From Chloroflexota bacterium (lineage in GTDB: Bacteria; Chloroflexota; Limnocylindria; QHBO01): a stretch of 64,000 nt of DNA. Shown piece after piece: positions 10,763-19,431 of the stretch. The translations under genes and the position numbers were made by a program. Every line of letters begins with the position of its first letter. Position 1 is the stretch's first letter. The notes beneath the pieces are model-generated. The model made no database searches, was not told the DNA's origin, and was given only the letters and a program-made list of their open reading frames with translations. The stretch is from contig QHBO01000040.1 in NCBI GenBank assembly GCA_003243965.1, forward strand, positions 26,852 through 90,851. The letters are read 5' to 3'.

Positions 10763-11439
10763 CCGTCCGGCCGGGACGAAGAGGGGCGGCGCCTTCCCAG
10801 CGTGGCCCGCAAGCCCGCGGCGCCGATCAACAGGGCAACGCCCAGCACGATCAGGATCGGCCACGCGCCGACGCGTTCCGCGCGCGGCGCGCCCGCGCCG
10901 GCGCCCGCGCCCGTCGCCCGGCCCCCCGCTCCAAGGGCATCGGCGCCGGGCGATGCTGGCCGGCTCTCCCGGGTCGCACCGCCGGCGCTCGAGGGAACCG
11001 CCGCTCCCACCGTCGGGCCTGCCGGCCCTCCCGGCTCCCCGCCCAGCGTCTGGAAAGCATCCGCTGCGGTATCACGGGCGGGCGCAGCGGACTCGAGGGA
11101 GCCGACAGCCAGGCCGCCCGCGACGCCAACCCCGCCCACGACAGCGAGCAGGATGCCGACCGCCATCAGCGGGGCAAACAGCCGGCGCACGACCAGCCCC
11201 ATCGGCTGCCGCGCATGCGCCTCGCCAACAGGGGGAATGAGCCGCAGGGGGCGGGGCGGTGCTATGTCCGGCAGCTCTGCCAGGGCGATCCGGAGCGTGC
11301 CGAGCTCTTCGATCACGGCGGTGCATCGCTGACAGGCCGAGAGATGGTCCCGCACGCCGCCCGCCGCCGCGCCGGCCAGGTCCCCGTCCTGGAAGCTGGC
11401 CAGCAGCTCGTCGTCTGGGTGCGGTGGGGGCATGGTCAT
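10759..11439 (-). CDS. zinc-finger anti-sigma factor, membrane-bound
   Basis: Predicted to hold the adjacent ECF sigma factor inactive. The 226-residue protein has an N-terminal anti-sigma domain with the ZAS signature, His-x3-Cys-x2-Cys in DHLSACQRC near residues 31-39, preceded by DELLASFQDGDL. Two hydrophobic segments follow (about 84-112 and 193-214), separated by a Gly/Ala/Pro-rich stretch, so both termini may be cytoplasmic. Most ZAS proteins have a single helix. The gene starts 13 nt after the sigma gene stop, and its TAA overlaps the stop of the convergent DnaJ-domain gene. The signal sensed is not evident. Confidence 0.85.
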   Translation of the reverse strand: MTMPPPHPDDELLASFQDGDLAGAAAGGVRDHLSACQRCTAVIEELGTLRIALAELPDIAPPRPLRLIPPVGEAHARQPMGLVVRRLFAPLMAVGILLAVVGGVGVAGGLAVGSLESAAPARDTAADAFQTLGGEPGGPAGPTVGAAVPSSAGGATRESRPASPGADALGAGGRATGAGAGAGAPRAERVGAWPILIVLGVALLIGAAGLRATLGRRRPSSSRPDG

Positions 11440-11452
11440 CGGTCAGACGCCC

Positions 11453-12061
11453 TCAGCCTCCGAACAGTTCCCGGTGGGGCTCGAGCAGCTCGCGCAGCCG
11501 GAGCCGTCCGCGGTGAATACGGGACTTGATCGTGCCGACCGGCACCTTGGTGATGCGCGCAACCTCCCCGTAGTCCATCCCGTACACGTCCGAGAGCACC
11601 ACGGCCGTGCGCTGGTCGTGCGGCAGGCTGCGCAGCGCCGCATCGAGGTGCCGGTGCAGCTCACCGCGGCTCGCCTCGGCGAGCGGGTTCGGGGCGGCTG
11701 GATCGGGCAGGTCCCGCTCCCCCAGCTCCGGATCGGGGAGGCTGGCGACCGGTCGCCGCTGGGCCCTGCGCAGGATGTCGTAGCTGGCGTTGGCCGTGAT
11801 CCGCAGCAGCCAGGAGCGAAAGACACCGCCCCGGTAGCCTCGCATCGCGTCGTACGCGTGGACAAACGCGTCCTGGGTGGCATCCGCCGCCTGGTCCGCG
11901 TTTCCGAGGAGGCGCCATGCGAGTCCGTAGCAGGCGCTCTGGTAGTGCTCGACGAGCTGCCCGAAGGCGACCCGATCCCCGGCTGCCGCGCGGCTGACGA
12001 GGGCCTGCTCGTCAGGGAGCGGCGCGGTCCGCGCAGGAGCCGGTCGGTCGAGCCCGGGCAT
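11453..12061 (-). CDS. ECF RNA polymerase sigma factor
   Basis: A group IV sigma-70 factor of 202 residues. Region 2 is seen in FGQLVEHYQSACYGLAWRLLGNADQAADATQDAFVHAYDAM (about residues 34-74) and region 4 in LRSLPHDQRTAVVLSDVYGMDYGEVARITKVPVGTIKSRIHRGR (about 145-189). The start ATG at 12061 is chosen because AGGGAG lies just upstream; an upstream in-frame ATG would run into the tRNA leader. The next gene encodes its presumed anti-sigma factor. No matching ECF-type promoter was identified in front of it, so autoregulation is not shown. Confidence 0.93.
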   Translation of the reverse strand: MPGLDRPAPARTAPLPDEQALVSRAAAGDRVAFGQLVEHYQSACYGLAWRLLGNADQAADATQDAFVHAYDAMRGYRGGVFRSWLLRITANASYDILRRAQRRPVASLPDPELGERDLPDPAAPNPLAEASRGELHRHLDAALRSLPHDQRTAVVLSDVYGMDYGEVARITKVPVGTIKSRIHRGRLRLRELLEPHRELFGG

Positions 12062-12069
12062 CGGCTCCC

Positions 12070-12075
12070 TATAAT
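12070..12075 (+). promoter_or_regulatory. possible -10 box of tRNA-Leu
   Basis: A perfect TATAAT on the plus strand, 46 nt before the mature tRNA 5' end, which would give a 5' leader of about 40 nt for RNase P. No good -35 hexamer is seen 17 nt upstream. It overlaps the sigma factor's leader on the other strand. Confidence 0.4.
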
Positions 12076-12121
12076 GACGACCGCGTCGGCGTGGTGGCCT
12101 GCATTGCCGCTGCACGCACGC

Positions 12122-12208
12122 GCCGGAGTGGCGGAATCGGCAGACGCGTCGGTCTCAAACACCGATGGGTGCAAGCCCGTGTGAGTTCAAGTCTCACCTC
12201 CGGCACCA
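12122..12208 (+). tRNA. tRNA-Leu (anticodon CAA)
   Basis: An 87-nt type II tRNA with a long variable arm and encoded CCA end. The acceptor stem GCCGGAG pairs with CTCCGGC, followed by discriminator A and CCA at 12206-12208. The anticodon arm is TCGGT-CTCAAAC-ACCGA with CAA in the loop, reading UUG. The T arm is GTGAG-TTCAAGT-CTCAC. The D arm contains the conserved TGGCGGAAT.GGCAGACGC leucine pattern. It stands alone with no neighbouring tRNA. Confidence 0.96.
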
Positions 12209-12248
12209 CACATTCTGAGCACGAAATCGGCACTCCCCGGCCATAGTC

Positions 12249-12278
12249 GAGGCCCCAACGGTTCGCCGTCGGGGCCTC
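12249..12278 (+). terminator. UUCG-loop hairpin terminator after tRNA-Leu
   Basis: Inverted repeat GAGGCCCCAACGG / CCGTCGGGGCCTC around a TTCG tetraloop: 13 positions with one A-C mismatch. It begins 40 nt after the tRNA. There is no T-tract after it, so it is a strong hairpin whose termination activity is inferred. Confidence 0.65.
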
Positions 12279-12386
12279 CGTGCGTCCATGTTACGTCCAT
12301 GTTCTACGCGCGCGCTGGCCGGGCGCGGCCCCTCGGCGTGTCGGCTTCTACGCGGCCGGTTGTCCCGATGCCTCGGGCGCGCGACC

Positions 12387-12560
12387 CTACTTCTTCCGCT
12401 TCTCCCCGCGCATCACCCGGCGATAGCGCAGCATGCCGAGGACCAGCCAGATGGCTCCGACGACCACGATGACCACCACGAGGATCAGGATCGGCGGCAC
12501 GGCGGACCTCCTGGGGCGAGGCGGCTGCTGCCCGCCCTTCGGGGCAGCTGAGCGATCCAT
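12387..12560 (-). CDS. small single-pass membrane protein, unknown
   Basis: A 57-residue ORF: about 22 polar residues, one strongly hydrophobic helix (about 24-43, ILILVVVIVVVGAIWLVLG), then a basic tail ending RRVMRGEKRKK. The composition fits a genuine small membrane protein with a positive cytoplasmic end. No clear ribosome-binding site precedes the ATG. Not recognised by family; it stands isolated between the tRNA and a stretch without clear genes. Confidence 0.45.
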   Translation of the reverse strand: MDRSAAPKGGQQPPRPRRSAVPPILILVVVIVVVGAIWLVLGMLRYRRVMRGEKRKK

Positions 12561-13086
12561 TCTGCACCAGTTCGTCCTCAGCGACACCGACCCATCGGAG
12601 CAGGGCGGGGTGGCAGCGCGGTAGCTCTCGCCAGGCGGGTGCCGGGGCGAAGCCCGCGCGGAGCCCGGAGCGAGCCCGGGCCGTCGCAAAGAATCCTCAA
12701 TCTCCGTGCGACGCAGCCTCAACGCCCACCGAGCGGCCGGGTGCGGATCGTGCATTGCGGCCGGCGCCGGAGCTCCCACCGGTCCGGCACCGCGACCAGG
12801 AACAGACCCGCCACCACGAGGAGAGCAATTGGCTGGTAAGGGCCGATCGGCCGATCCGATCCTGGCAGCGGTGACCGATGAAGCCGACTCCCCGGCCGGC
12901 TCGGACCGGACCGTGATGAAGAGCAGGACGAGCGGACCAATCAGCATGGTCTTGACCTGGTCAGCTGCGGGGATCATGTCCGCGGCGGCCGTGGTGCTCA
13001 TCGGCCTGACCATTCTCGGGCAGCACTAGGCTGCACCACCGGAGTCCTGTCAACGGATACCGGACCGGCCGCTCTGCTCCAGCGTG
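12561..13086. other. 526-nt stretch without a convincing gene
   Basis: Short hydrophobic reading frames occur on both strands (for example plus strand 12871-13029 with one membrane-like segment, and minus strand 12719-12940). They overlap each other, have no ribosome sites and no TANNNT box at the right distance. The region may hold degraded remains of small membrane genes. No RNA gene, repeat or inverted repeat stands out. Confidence 0.4.
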
Positions 13087-13209
13087 CTACCGACGCCTGC
13101 TCCTGGACTCTCTCACCAGCAGCACCGCCGCCACCGCGCCCGCGGCGACGGTGCCGGCCAGGGCGAGAACCGTGATCCAGCTCAGGACCGAAACCACCGC
13201 TGCCTCCAT
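13087..13209 (-). CDS. possible 40-residue membrane peptide
   Basis: An ATG-started frame of 40 codons: nearly the whole length is one hydrophobic Ala/Val helix (residues 4-32), ending in a basic RESRSRRR tail. The hydrophobic-then-basic layout resembles the other mini membrane proteins nearby. No ribosome site or promoter box was seen, so it may be a chance frame. Too short to assign. Confidence 0.3.
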   Translation of the reverse strand: MEAAVVSVLSWITVLALAGTVAAGAVAAVLLVRESRSRRR

Positions 13210-13331
13210 CGGTCCAGCCTACTCCGCGCCATCGGGTTGGGACCGGCACTTTTCGGCCATCGCGGATGACCGGCTCATCGGCCGACCGATCGGGGCCTTC
13301 GCGCGGCAGCCGACCCCGTAGACTGCGGGCG

Positions 13332-13490
13332 ATGCGCCTCTGGATCATCGTCGCGGCCGGGGTGGTCATCGCCATCGGGGCGTGGCTCGTCGCGCAACGC
13401 ATGTACCAGACGCTGGGCCTGCTGGTGGTCGCGCTGGTGGCCGCCGGGCTCTTCCTGCTCGTCGCGCCCCGCAGGCCCGGAGCCCGCTGA
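13332..13490 (+). CDS. small two-helix membrane protein, unknown
   Basis: A 52-residue protein beginning MRLWIIVAAGVVIAIGAWLV, with a second helix LGLLVVALVAAGLFLLVAP and a short basic C-terminus (RRPGAR). The two helices are joined by AQRMYQT. The ATG at 13332 was chosen because translation upstream gives only a Ser/Arg-rich stretch. Unrecognised; probably an inner-membrane mini-protein. Confidence 0.5.
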   Translation: MRLWIIVAAGVVIAIGAWLVAQRMYQTLGLLVVALVAAGLFLLVAPRRPGAR

Positions 13491-13642
13491 CCGGGGTCGG
13501 TCGCAATCGCGACGAGCCATCTCGGCAAAACGTCCGTCCACGACGAAGCCGAGCCGCGACTTGGGGGTATATCGCAGCTCGGCCTTGGATGCAGTGTGGA
13601 TAAATCGGTGCGTGTTGTCAACACCCGAGCCCGATGTCGCTG

Positions 13643-13900
13643 TCAACCGCCCTCGGACGAGCCAGAAACCTCGGCGCGCGCGGCATCGAGCTCGACGAGG
13701 ATGTCGCGGTGCCAGGCCGCCTGACCGTCGAGCACAGCGCGCGCGTTGTCGAGGATCGTCATCGAGGCGACCCGGAGCTCGGTCAGTCGTCGATCGCGCT
13801 CCGCAGCGCCGAGCCGCATGGCGTGCAGGCGACGAGTTTCCGCACGGTACACCGCGACGACGATGCCGATCTGCAGCCGTGCTCGTTCTGGGCCGTTCAA
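13643..13900 (-). CDS. small helical protein, unknown
   Basis: An 85-residue charged protein that should be mostly alpha-helical (GIVVAVYRAETRRLHAMRLGAAERDRRLTELRVASMTILDNAR), without membrane segments or metal motifs. The start is taken as TTG at 13900 because GGTAGGAG lies 8 nt upstream, the best ribosome site in this stretch. The longer frame reaching an ATG at 13987 has no such site. It lies 105 nt downstream of the retropepsin-like gene on the same strand and may be co-transcribed. Function unknown. Confidence 0.5.
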   Translation of the reverse strand: MNGPERARLQIGIVVAVYRAETRRLHAMRLGAAERDRRLTELRVASMTILDNARAVLDGQAAWHRDILVELDAARAEVSGSSEGG

Positions 13901-14005
13901 TGCGCAGGCTCCTACCTCCCCCGTCCCCCGCGCAAGGGGCGTGCCCAAACCCCCCGACCTCGGGCTGCGCCGCTCCCCCGGTCGCACCGGCTGGCCGCGA
14001 GAAGG

Positions 14006-14716
14006 TCAGCCCTTCCGAACGCGTGGGCGAGCGGGGCGTATGGACCCTGCGGGCCGCCTGGACGCTTTCGGAACCGGTGCGCCGGCCCGGGATGGTTGCC
14101 GGCCTCGAGCCGCCGGCCTGACGGTGAATGCTGGGGGCGTGGCATCCCAGCGGAAGGCGACGGCGAACAGGCGGAAGAAGTCCTCGCGCCCGAGGATCAC
14201 CCATGGGAACGGCAGGGAGCCCTGAGCGGAGATCAGCACCTGCTCGGGGCAGACGGCAACTCCCCGGTACGTGACGCTGCCCGCGGCCACTCGCTGCTCG
14301 GCGAGCCCGATCTCGCCGGCGTGATATGAGACAACCGGGAGCGACGTTGCGTCGATGCCGAAGGCCACCGCGACCTCGAACGGGACGAGCGTGCGGTCTG
14401 CACCGGAGTCGATCAGGGCCGCGCAGGGCAGCGTCTGGTCCCCGAGCGTGACCTCCACGCCGACGAAGGGCATCGGGAAGAGGGTGCTGATCTGCACCCC
14501 TCGGTAGGCGGGCCCGGTCTGTCCCTCGAGACGCTCGTAGGCCAGCTGGAGCAGCTCGCGATTGCGCTCCGGCTCGATGGTTGGGGCGCGCGCGGTGACC
14601 ACCTTGCGCTTGGAAGTCGTCCTGCCAGGCGTCGTCACCCTCCTCGTTGCGATCCCTTCGACTCCGATCCGCTGCAGGGCGTCGCAGGCGGTGAATCGGC
14701 GGCCATCGGCGGCCAT
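14006..14716 (-). CDS. retropepsin-like aspartic protease domain protein
   Basis: A 236-residue soluble protein. The central part has the aspartic protease signature ALIDSGADRTLVP (about 101-113) after strands FPMPFVGVEVTLGDQTLPC, and a later WVILGREDFFRLF, which matches the flap/LGRD region of bacterial retropepsin-like proteins that work as dimers. The C-terminal 45 residues are Pro/Arg-rich and probably disordered. The start is uncertain: ATG 14716 is used, and GTG 14638 directly after GAGGAGG is an alternative. Substrate unknown. Confidence 0.72.
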   Translation of the reverse strand: MAADGRRFTACDALQRIGVEGIATRRVTTPGRTTSKRKVVTARAPTIEPERNRELLQLAYERLEGQTGPAYRGVQISTLFPMPFVGVEVTLGDQTLPCAALIDSGADRTLVPFEVAVAFGIDATSLPVVSYHAGEIGLAEQRVAAGSVTYRGVAVCPEQVLISAQGSLPFPWVILGREDFFRLFAVAFRWDATPPAFTVRPAARGRQPSRAGAPVPKASRRPAGSIRPARPRVRKG

Positions 14717-14755
14717 CGCGACCGGGCCGATCGCTGCCGATTAGTGCAGGCAAGA

Positions 14756-14788
14756 AGCCCGGGGATGCGACTCTCCCAACCCCGGGCT
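14756..14788. repeat. inverted repeat, possible hairpin
   Basis: AGCCCGGGG and CCCCGGGCT separated by 15 nt, in the intergenic space between the CWB2 gene and the protease gene. It could be a second terminator of the CWB2 transcript or part of the protease leader; no T-tract on either strand. Confidence 0.35.
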
Positions 14789-14853
14789 CCTTGATCAATC
14801 CCGAGACCGACCGCAGCGGGTTCGGCCTCGGCGTTACCGATGGCTGATGCTCG

Positions 14854-14883
14854 GTGAGGGGCGCCGGCAGCGGCGCCCCTCAC
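14854..14883 (-). terminator. terminator of the CWB2 gene
   Basis: A perfect 12-bp stem GTGAGGGGCGCC / GGCGCCCCTCAC with a 6-nt loop, 5 nt downstream of the CWB2-protein stop codon. No T-tract follows on the minus strand. Confidence 0.65.
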
Positions 14884-14888
14884 GAGGG

Positions 14889-16730
14889 CTAGGGCAGGGT
14901 CGTCAGCGCGTTCTTCACCCCGTCCGAGATGACGCCCGTCCCGCCCAGGACGACATCCGATGCCGGCCTGAGCGACCTGATGGCGTCCGCGGTGTAGCTC
15001 GGGATCGAGGTCTGCGTGACAAGCAGGACCTTGCCCCCGAGCATGCCGGCCGGAGCTGCTCCGGCCAACGCATCGGGGAAGTTCAGCCCAGTCGCCACGA
15101 ACACGATCGGGGTGCCGAGGAACGCGAAGGCGAGCGCGATCCTCTTCGCGGTATCGAAGCGGTTCACGCCGCCATACCGGATCACGCTGTTGCTCCAGTA
15201 GCTGAGCTGGCTCTGCGTGCCGCTGGAGACGGCGCCGGCGCCGCCGGCGATGTAGATGTTTGCAATCCCCTTCGGGCGACCCTGCGCCATGGAGTTCAGG
15301 GCGTCGCGGGTCGGATTGGGCACCGTGGGCTTCGTGTTGGCCAGAAGGATGGGCGCACCCAGCTTCCCGGCGATCGCCGCGGCGGCGAGGGCGTCAGGGA
15401 AGTCGAGCCCGGTGGCGATGAACACGTTGGCGGAGCCCGACGGCCAGTAGGTCTGTGCCACCAGCTTGGCGGTCGCGTACCGGTCCGCCCCGCCGAGGCG
15501 GGTAACCGTCGGTGCGTAGGCGTGCAGCTGCGCTTCCACGCCTGCCGAGACCGCCCCGGTCGATCCGAGGATGACGATCTTGCTCGGCTTGATGCGGGTC
15601 AGCTGGTTGCTGACGATGGTCGGGATCGCGTTCGGCTGCACGAGGAGCACCGGCGCGCCGATCTTCCCGGCTGCGGCGGCACCGGCCAGCGCATCTGGGA
15701 AGTTGACGCCGGTGGCGATGAAGACGGTCGGCGTGGCCCCAGCTGCGGCGTACGTGCCGGCGATGGCGGCCCCGGTGTTGTACCGGTCAGGTCCGGCGAT
15801 GCGATCGACGCGCGTTCCGCTGGGCGCGGTGCCGAACGCGTAGTGGGACGTCTGCTGGCACGCATTGCTGGGCTGGTCCTGGGCGATGAGCGCATCGTCG
15901 CGGCCCGGCTGCAGGATGACAGGAGCCCGGTAGTAGAACTGGATCCCCTGAGCGGCGGGTCCGGTCTTGAAGAGCTTGGGCGGCGTCGTCGACGTCGCGA
16001 GCTCCAGCTTCGTGAAGCTCGCGTCGAGGACTCCGGCCGTGTAGCCCCTCGCGTAGGCCACGCCGTTCGCGGGGAGCGGGTTGAAGTTCGCATCGAGCGG
16101 CACGAGCTGCGCGATCGAGAGATAGACGCTGGCGTCGGTGACGGGAATCGGGGGCTTCGTGGGGTCGGGGTTCGGCTTGGTGACGCTGACGGTACCGCTC
16201 TTTGCGGCTCCCGCGAGCAGCGTTCCCTTCAGGGCGATGGGGGCGGGCTTGATCACGAAGTTATTCGGGTTGTAGCAGTAGGACGTGGAGGCCTGGACGC
16301 TCGGCCTGGTCTGAAGGTCCTGGGCCTGGAGCTGGTCCGAGCCCATCGGGTTGGTGTCGCTGGCCGCAGGTCCTGCGGTGTAGGTGACGATGACGCTGCC
16401 GGTGCCACCCGTGGCCGGGCAGGACTGGGCGACCGTGGTCAGGGTGCGCGCGCAGGCGGTCGCAGAGCCACCCCTGGTCGTCTTGTAGAGGGCCAGCCAG
16501 ATCGCGGTACCGTCCGGAACGGGACTGCCGCTCCCGGCAGAGGCGTAGGCGGTAACGGTGATGGTGACCTGCTGTCCAACGGTGAGTTTCGCCTTGTCGG
16601 CGATCTTGGGCGGCGAGATGACGATGTGGTCGATGCCGCTCGCCGCGGAGACGGGCATCGGTGCCTGGCCGAGCAGCATGGCGCTCAGCACGAAGAGAGG
16701 CAGGAACCTGAGATGAGGACGCACGCGCAC
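14889..16730 (-). CDS. secreted protein with three CWB2 cell-wall-binding repeats
   Basis: A 613-residue exported protein. The start is GTG 16730, preceded by AGGAG 7 nt upstream. Residues 1-28 are a signal peptide (RVRPHLRFLPLFVLSAMLLG, cut near VSAAS). The middle (about 30-300) is a Thr/Ser-rich, beta-type region, unassigned. The C-terminal half holds three CWB2 (PF04122) repeats, each with the pattern DRYxTA, then a FPDALA core and a GGxGAVS turn (RIAGPDRYNTG; RLGGADRYATA; RYGGVNRFDTA). In Gram-positive bacteria three such repeats trimerise and anchor proteins to secondary wall polymers. A monoderm-type wall is therefore implied. Cargo function unknown. Confidence 0.85.
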   Translation of the reverse strand: MRVRPHLRFLPLFVLSAMLLGQAPMPVSAASGIDHIVISPPKIADKAKLTVGQQVTITVTAYASAGSGSPVPDGTAIWLALYKTTRGGSATACARTLTTVAQSCPATGGTGSVIVTYTAGPAASDTNPMGSDQLQAQDLQTRPSVQASTSYCYNPNNFVIKPAPIALKGTLLAGAAKSGTVSVTKPNPDPTKPPIPVTDASVYLSIAQLVPLDANFNPLPANGVAYARGYTAGVLDASFTKLELATSTTPPKLFKTGPAAQGIQFYYRAPVILQPGRDDALIAQDQPSNACQQTSHYAFGTAPSGTRVDRIAGPDRYNTGAAIAGTYAAAGATPTVFIATGVNFPDALAGAAAAGKIGAPVLLVQPNAIPTIVSNQLTRIKPSKIVILGSTGAVSAGVEAQLHAYAPTVTRLGGADRYATAKLVAQTYWPSGSANVFIATGLDFPDALAAAAIAGKLGAPILLANTKPTVPNPTRDALNSMAQGRPKGIANIYIAGGAGAVSSGTQSQLSYWSNSVIRYGGVNRFDTAKRIALAFAFLGTPIVFVATGLNFPDALAGAAPAGMLGGKVLLVTQTSIPSYTADAIRSLRPASDVVLGGTGVISDGVKNALTTLP

Positions 16731-17008
16731 GGAAGATCTCCTGGTTGAGTCGATGGGTGCCGGCCCCAGGTGGAGACCGACACCGCTGGACCTAGCCATC
16801 CCCCTGGACACTCGCGCAGCGGGTGTTGTCCGGCGGCCGCCATTATGGACCCAGACCGGTACTCAAGTGCTAGTACCTACGGCCGCTTTTCGTTGCCGCA
16901 CCGCACCGGCATCTGAAATGCTGCTGGCGGTGCTGCGCGGAGCGCGGACGTTAGGGGTGGTAGAGTCTCCTTGCCCACCATCCTCATACCGAGCAGCGGT
17001 ATCTGATT

Positions 17009-18571
17009 TTGAGTGCCCAACTCCTGCTAACCGGCGTGATCCTCGCGGCACTCGTCGCAGACGCAGCGCTGCGGGTCCGTCGCTCGAGGGATGTCGCCGC
17101 GCGGCTCGGACCGATGCGGTCGGCCGGCGTCGGTTCAGTGCGGCGCCTGCGCCCAGCGGAGCGTGCGCCCCTGAGCGGCACCAATACCCGCCTGGTCGCA
17201 ACCGTTCTGGTGGGACTGGTCCTGATCCTGGCGCCGACCCGGGCGCGCGGACCCTTCGCCACCCCGACGCTCGACACGCCGCGGCTCTTGGTCAGCGCCC
17301 GGCTCGCGGAACCGGGCACCCTGCTTTCGGTCAGCGGCGTCGGGTTCAACGACACCCACGCGGTTGCCCTGACGCTGGACGGTCAGAGGATCGGCCTCGC
17401 CAGCTACCACGTCGAGAGCAACGGCACCTTCCAGGAGACGATCGTCCTTCCCCCGGGGACCGAGCCCGGAGTGCACACCATCTCGGCGGTGACCCCGACG
17501 CAGGCCGCCAGCCTGCCCCTGACGGTGGTCATCTCCGCCGCGGACGCGCGGATCTCTCCGGCGCCGACCGCCTTCGGCGCAGCGGCAGCAACGCCCTCCG
17601 CCTCACCGATCGCCTCCGCATCGCCGACCGACACGCCATTGCCGACGCCGGTCGCGGTCGGCACGCCCCTGCCGACGGCGATCCCGATCCCATCGCTCGC
17701 ACCGATCCCCTCGCTGGCGCCGATCCCACCGCCGACCCCGGCGCCAACGGCCGCACCCCCACCACCACCACCGAGCGCGGCACCGATCGACCACATCTTC
17801 GTGGTGGTGATGGAGAACAAGGGCTACAGCTCGGTGTGGAACACCAGCTCGACGCCGTACACGACGAGCCTGGCCACCACCTACGCCCGGGCGAGCAACT
17901 ACACCGCCATCACGCACCCGAGCCTGCCGAACTACCTCGACCTGTTCGGGGGAAGCAGCTACTCGATCACCAATGACTGCTCGCCATCGAACACCTGCCA
18001 GATCTCGGCCCGGCATCTGGGGGACAACCTCGACGCGGCCGGCAAGAGCTGGAAGCTCTACCAGGAGTCGATGGGGACGCCGTGCAACCTGGTCGGCGGC
18101 GGCGGCTACGCGCCCAAGCACAATCCGGCCATCTACTTCGACAGCATGCGGCTCGACCCCAGCCGCTGCGCCGCTCACGACGTCGACTACAGCGCGCTCG
18201 CGGGCGACCTCGCCTCAGCCGCCACCACCCCCAACTTCTCGTTCATCACCCCGAACCTGTGCAATGACACCCACGACTGCTCGGTGGCCACCGGCGACAC
18301 GTGGCTGCAGAACAATCTGCCCCCAATCCTGAACTCGCCGGCCTGCACGCAGCAGCGCTGCCTGGTGGCGCTCACCTGGGACGAAGACGACTTCACGCCC
18401 AGCAACCACGTCCTCACGGTCCTTGCCGGCAGCGCCGCCCAGCGGGGCGTGGTGAGTGCCGCAAGCTACACGCACTTCAGTCTGCTGCGCACGATCGAAT
18501 GGGGCCTCGGGCTGCCGACGCTCACCGCCAACGACGCGGCCGCGGCGCCGATGCTCGACATGGTTCGCTGA
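17009..18571 (+). CDS. membrane-anchored phosphoesterase (PF04185-like)
   Basis: A 520-residue protein starting at TTG. Two hydrophobic segments lie at about 3-20 and 62-78, then a beta-type domain (about 90-175) and a low-complexity Pro/Ala/Thr linker (about 180-260) with repeated PIPSLAPIP units. The C-terminal domain (about 263-520) is phosphoesterase-like: DHIFVVVMENKGYSSVW, then HPSLPNYLDLFGG, LYQESMG, and TWDEDDF with downstream NHVLTVLAG. These match the metal-binding Glu/Asn/Asp/His set of the phospholipase C/acid phosphatase superfamily. It probably acts outside the membrane, held by the anchor. Four Cys in the catalytic domain may pair. Substrate unknown. Confidence 0.8.
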   Translation: MSAQLLLTGVILAALVADAALRVRRSRDVAARLGPMRSAGVGSVRRLRPAERAPLSGTNTRLVATVLVGLVLILAPTRARGPFATPTLDTPRLLVSARLAEPGTLLSVSGVGFNDTHAVALTLDGQRIGLASYHVESNGTFQETIVLPPGTEPGVHTISAVTPTQAASLPLTVVISAADARISPAPTAFGAAAATPSASPIASASPTDTPLPTPVAVGTPLPTAIPIPSLAPIPSLAPIPPPTPAPTAAPPPPPPSAAPIDHIFVVVMENKGYSSVWNTSSTPYTTSLATTYARASNYTAITHPSLPNYLDLFGGSSYSITNDCSPSNTCQISARHLGDNLDAAGKSWKLYQESMGTPCNLVGGGGYAPKHNPAIYFDSMRLDPSRCAAHDVDYSALAGDLASAATTPNFSFITPNLCNDTHDCSVATGDTWLQNNLPPILNSPACTQQRCLVALTWDEDDFTPSNHVLTVLAGSAAQRGVVSAASYTHFSLLRTIEWGLGLPTLTANDAAAAPMLDMVR

Positions 18572-18717
18572 TCAGCGGATCGTCGGTGTAGCATCGCGCT
18601 CGGCCGACCGGTTGCGCGGACGGCCATGGGCCGTCGGCGTTCTCACCGCCGGCGGCCGTTTGCGTGCTAGGCTGACCGCCGCCACGTCCGGCCAACCCCC
18701 ACGCCGAGGGACCGTGC

Positions 18718-19431
18718 ATGACCGGCGAATCGCCCGAGACCGTCGAGTGCTTCAATTGCGGCCGCACGAACCCCGGCTGGGCGCAGGTCTGCCGCAACTG
18801 CGGCGTGCCGCTGCAAAGCCTTCCGGTCGCCGCGGGCTCCGGTCCAATCCCCACAGATCGAGCGTCTCTGATCTCGATTGGTGGCGCGCTCGCCGCCATC
18901 GCCGGCGCCGTGGTGCTGGGCCTCGCGATCTCGGCGCTGAATCCGTCGCGCCCCGGGACCGGGCGCGCCGAGGCCTCGCCGCTCGCCAGCGTGGTCGCGC
19001 GCCCGAGCACCAGCTCGGCCCCAACGCTCCCCGCGACTCCGGCCCCCACGGCCAAGCCCACCCCGGCGCTGTCGGGCACCGTCGCGTTCGGGACAGGGCT
19101 TGACCGCACCACGCGACAGGTGATCACGCCCACCGACACGTTCACGCCGGGCAGCACGTTTGCCCACTCGGTCACCGTCAAGCAGCCATTCGGCGTGACG
19201 CAGATCTACGAGCGGGTCGCGCGGCTGGGCAGCGGCGGCACCGAGACGGTGGTCCAGGCACCGACCGATGGCCTCAACGTGCGACCGATGTGGACGGTCG
19301 CCGGATACGCGATCCAGGCCAACGTCCTGATCCAGGCCTGGGGACCGGGAACCTACCGGATGCGGGTCTACCTGTCGCCCGGTGGCAAGGACCTGATCGC
19401 GACCGGCACCTTCAAGCTGGCGAGCGGCTAG
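18718..19431 (+). CDS. zinc-ribbon membrane protein with extracytoplasmic domain
   Basis: A 237-residue protein. An N-terminal zinc ribbon (CFNCGRTNPGWAQVCRNCG, residues 11-29) would face the cytoplasm. One membrane helix follows at about 52-74 (ISIGGALAAIAGAVVLGLAIS), then a Ser/Thr/Pro linker and an extracytoplasmic beta-rich domain of about 120 residues ending TYRMRVYLSPGGKDLIATGTF. The architecture suggests signal transfer or scaffolding across the membrane, but the outer domain is not recognised. Its TAG overlaps the stop of the convergent nitrilase-family gene. Confidence 0.65.
   Translation: MTGESPETVECFNCGRTNPGWAQVCRNCGVPLQSLPVAAGSGPIPTDRASLISIGGALAAIAGAVVLGLAISALNPSRPGTGRAEASPLASVVARPSTSSAPTLPATPAPTAKPTPALSGTVAFGTGLDRTTRQVITPTDTFTPGSTFAHSVTVKQPFGVTQIYERVARLGSGGTETVVQAPTDGLNVRPMWTVAGYAIQANVLIQAWGPGTYRMRVYLSPGGKDLIATGTFKLASG

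Noticed and set aside
12706..13029. 107-codon plus-strand frame with a hydrophobic C-terminus
   Set aside because: Overlapping frames on the other strand are equally hydrophobic, there is no ribosome site, and the N-terminal part is Pro/Gly/Arg noise; kept only as part of the unassigned stretch.
14006..14716. Retrotransposon or retrovirus-like element
   Set aside because: Only a retropepsin-like domain is present; no reverse transcriptase, integrase or terminal repeats. Such domains occur in normal bacterial proteins.
17640..17780. Tandem repeat encoding PIPSLAPIPSLAPIP as a possible mobile or regulatory repeat
   Set aside because: It is in frame inside the phosphoesterase gene and encodes a Pro-rich linker, a common low-complexity feature.
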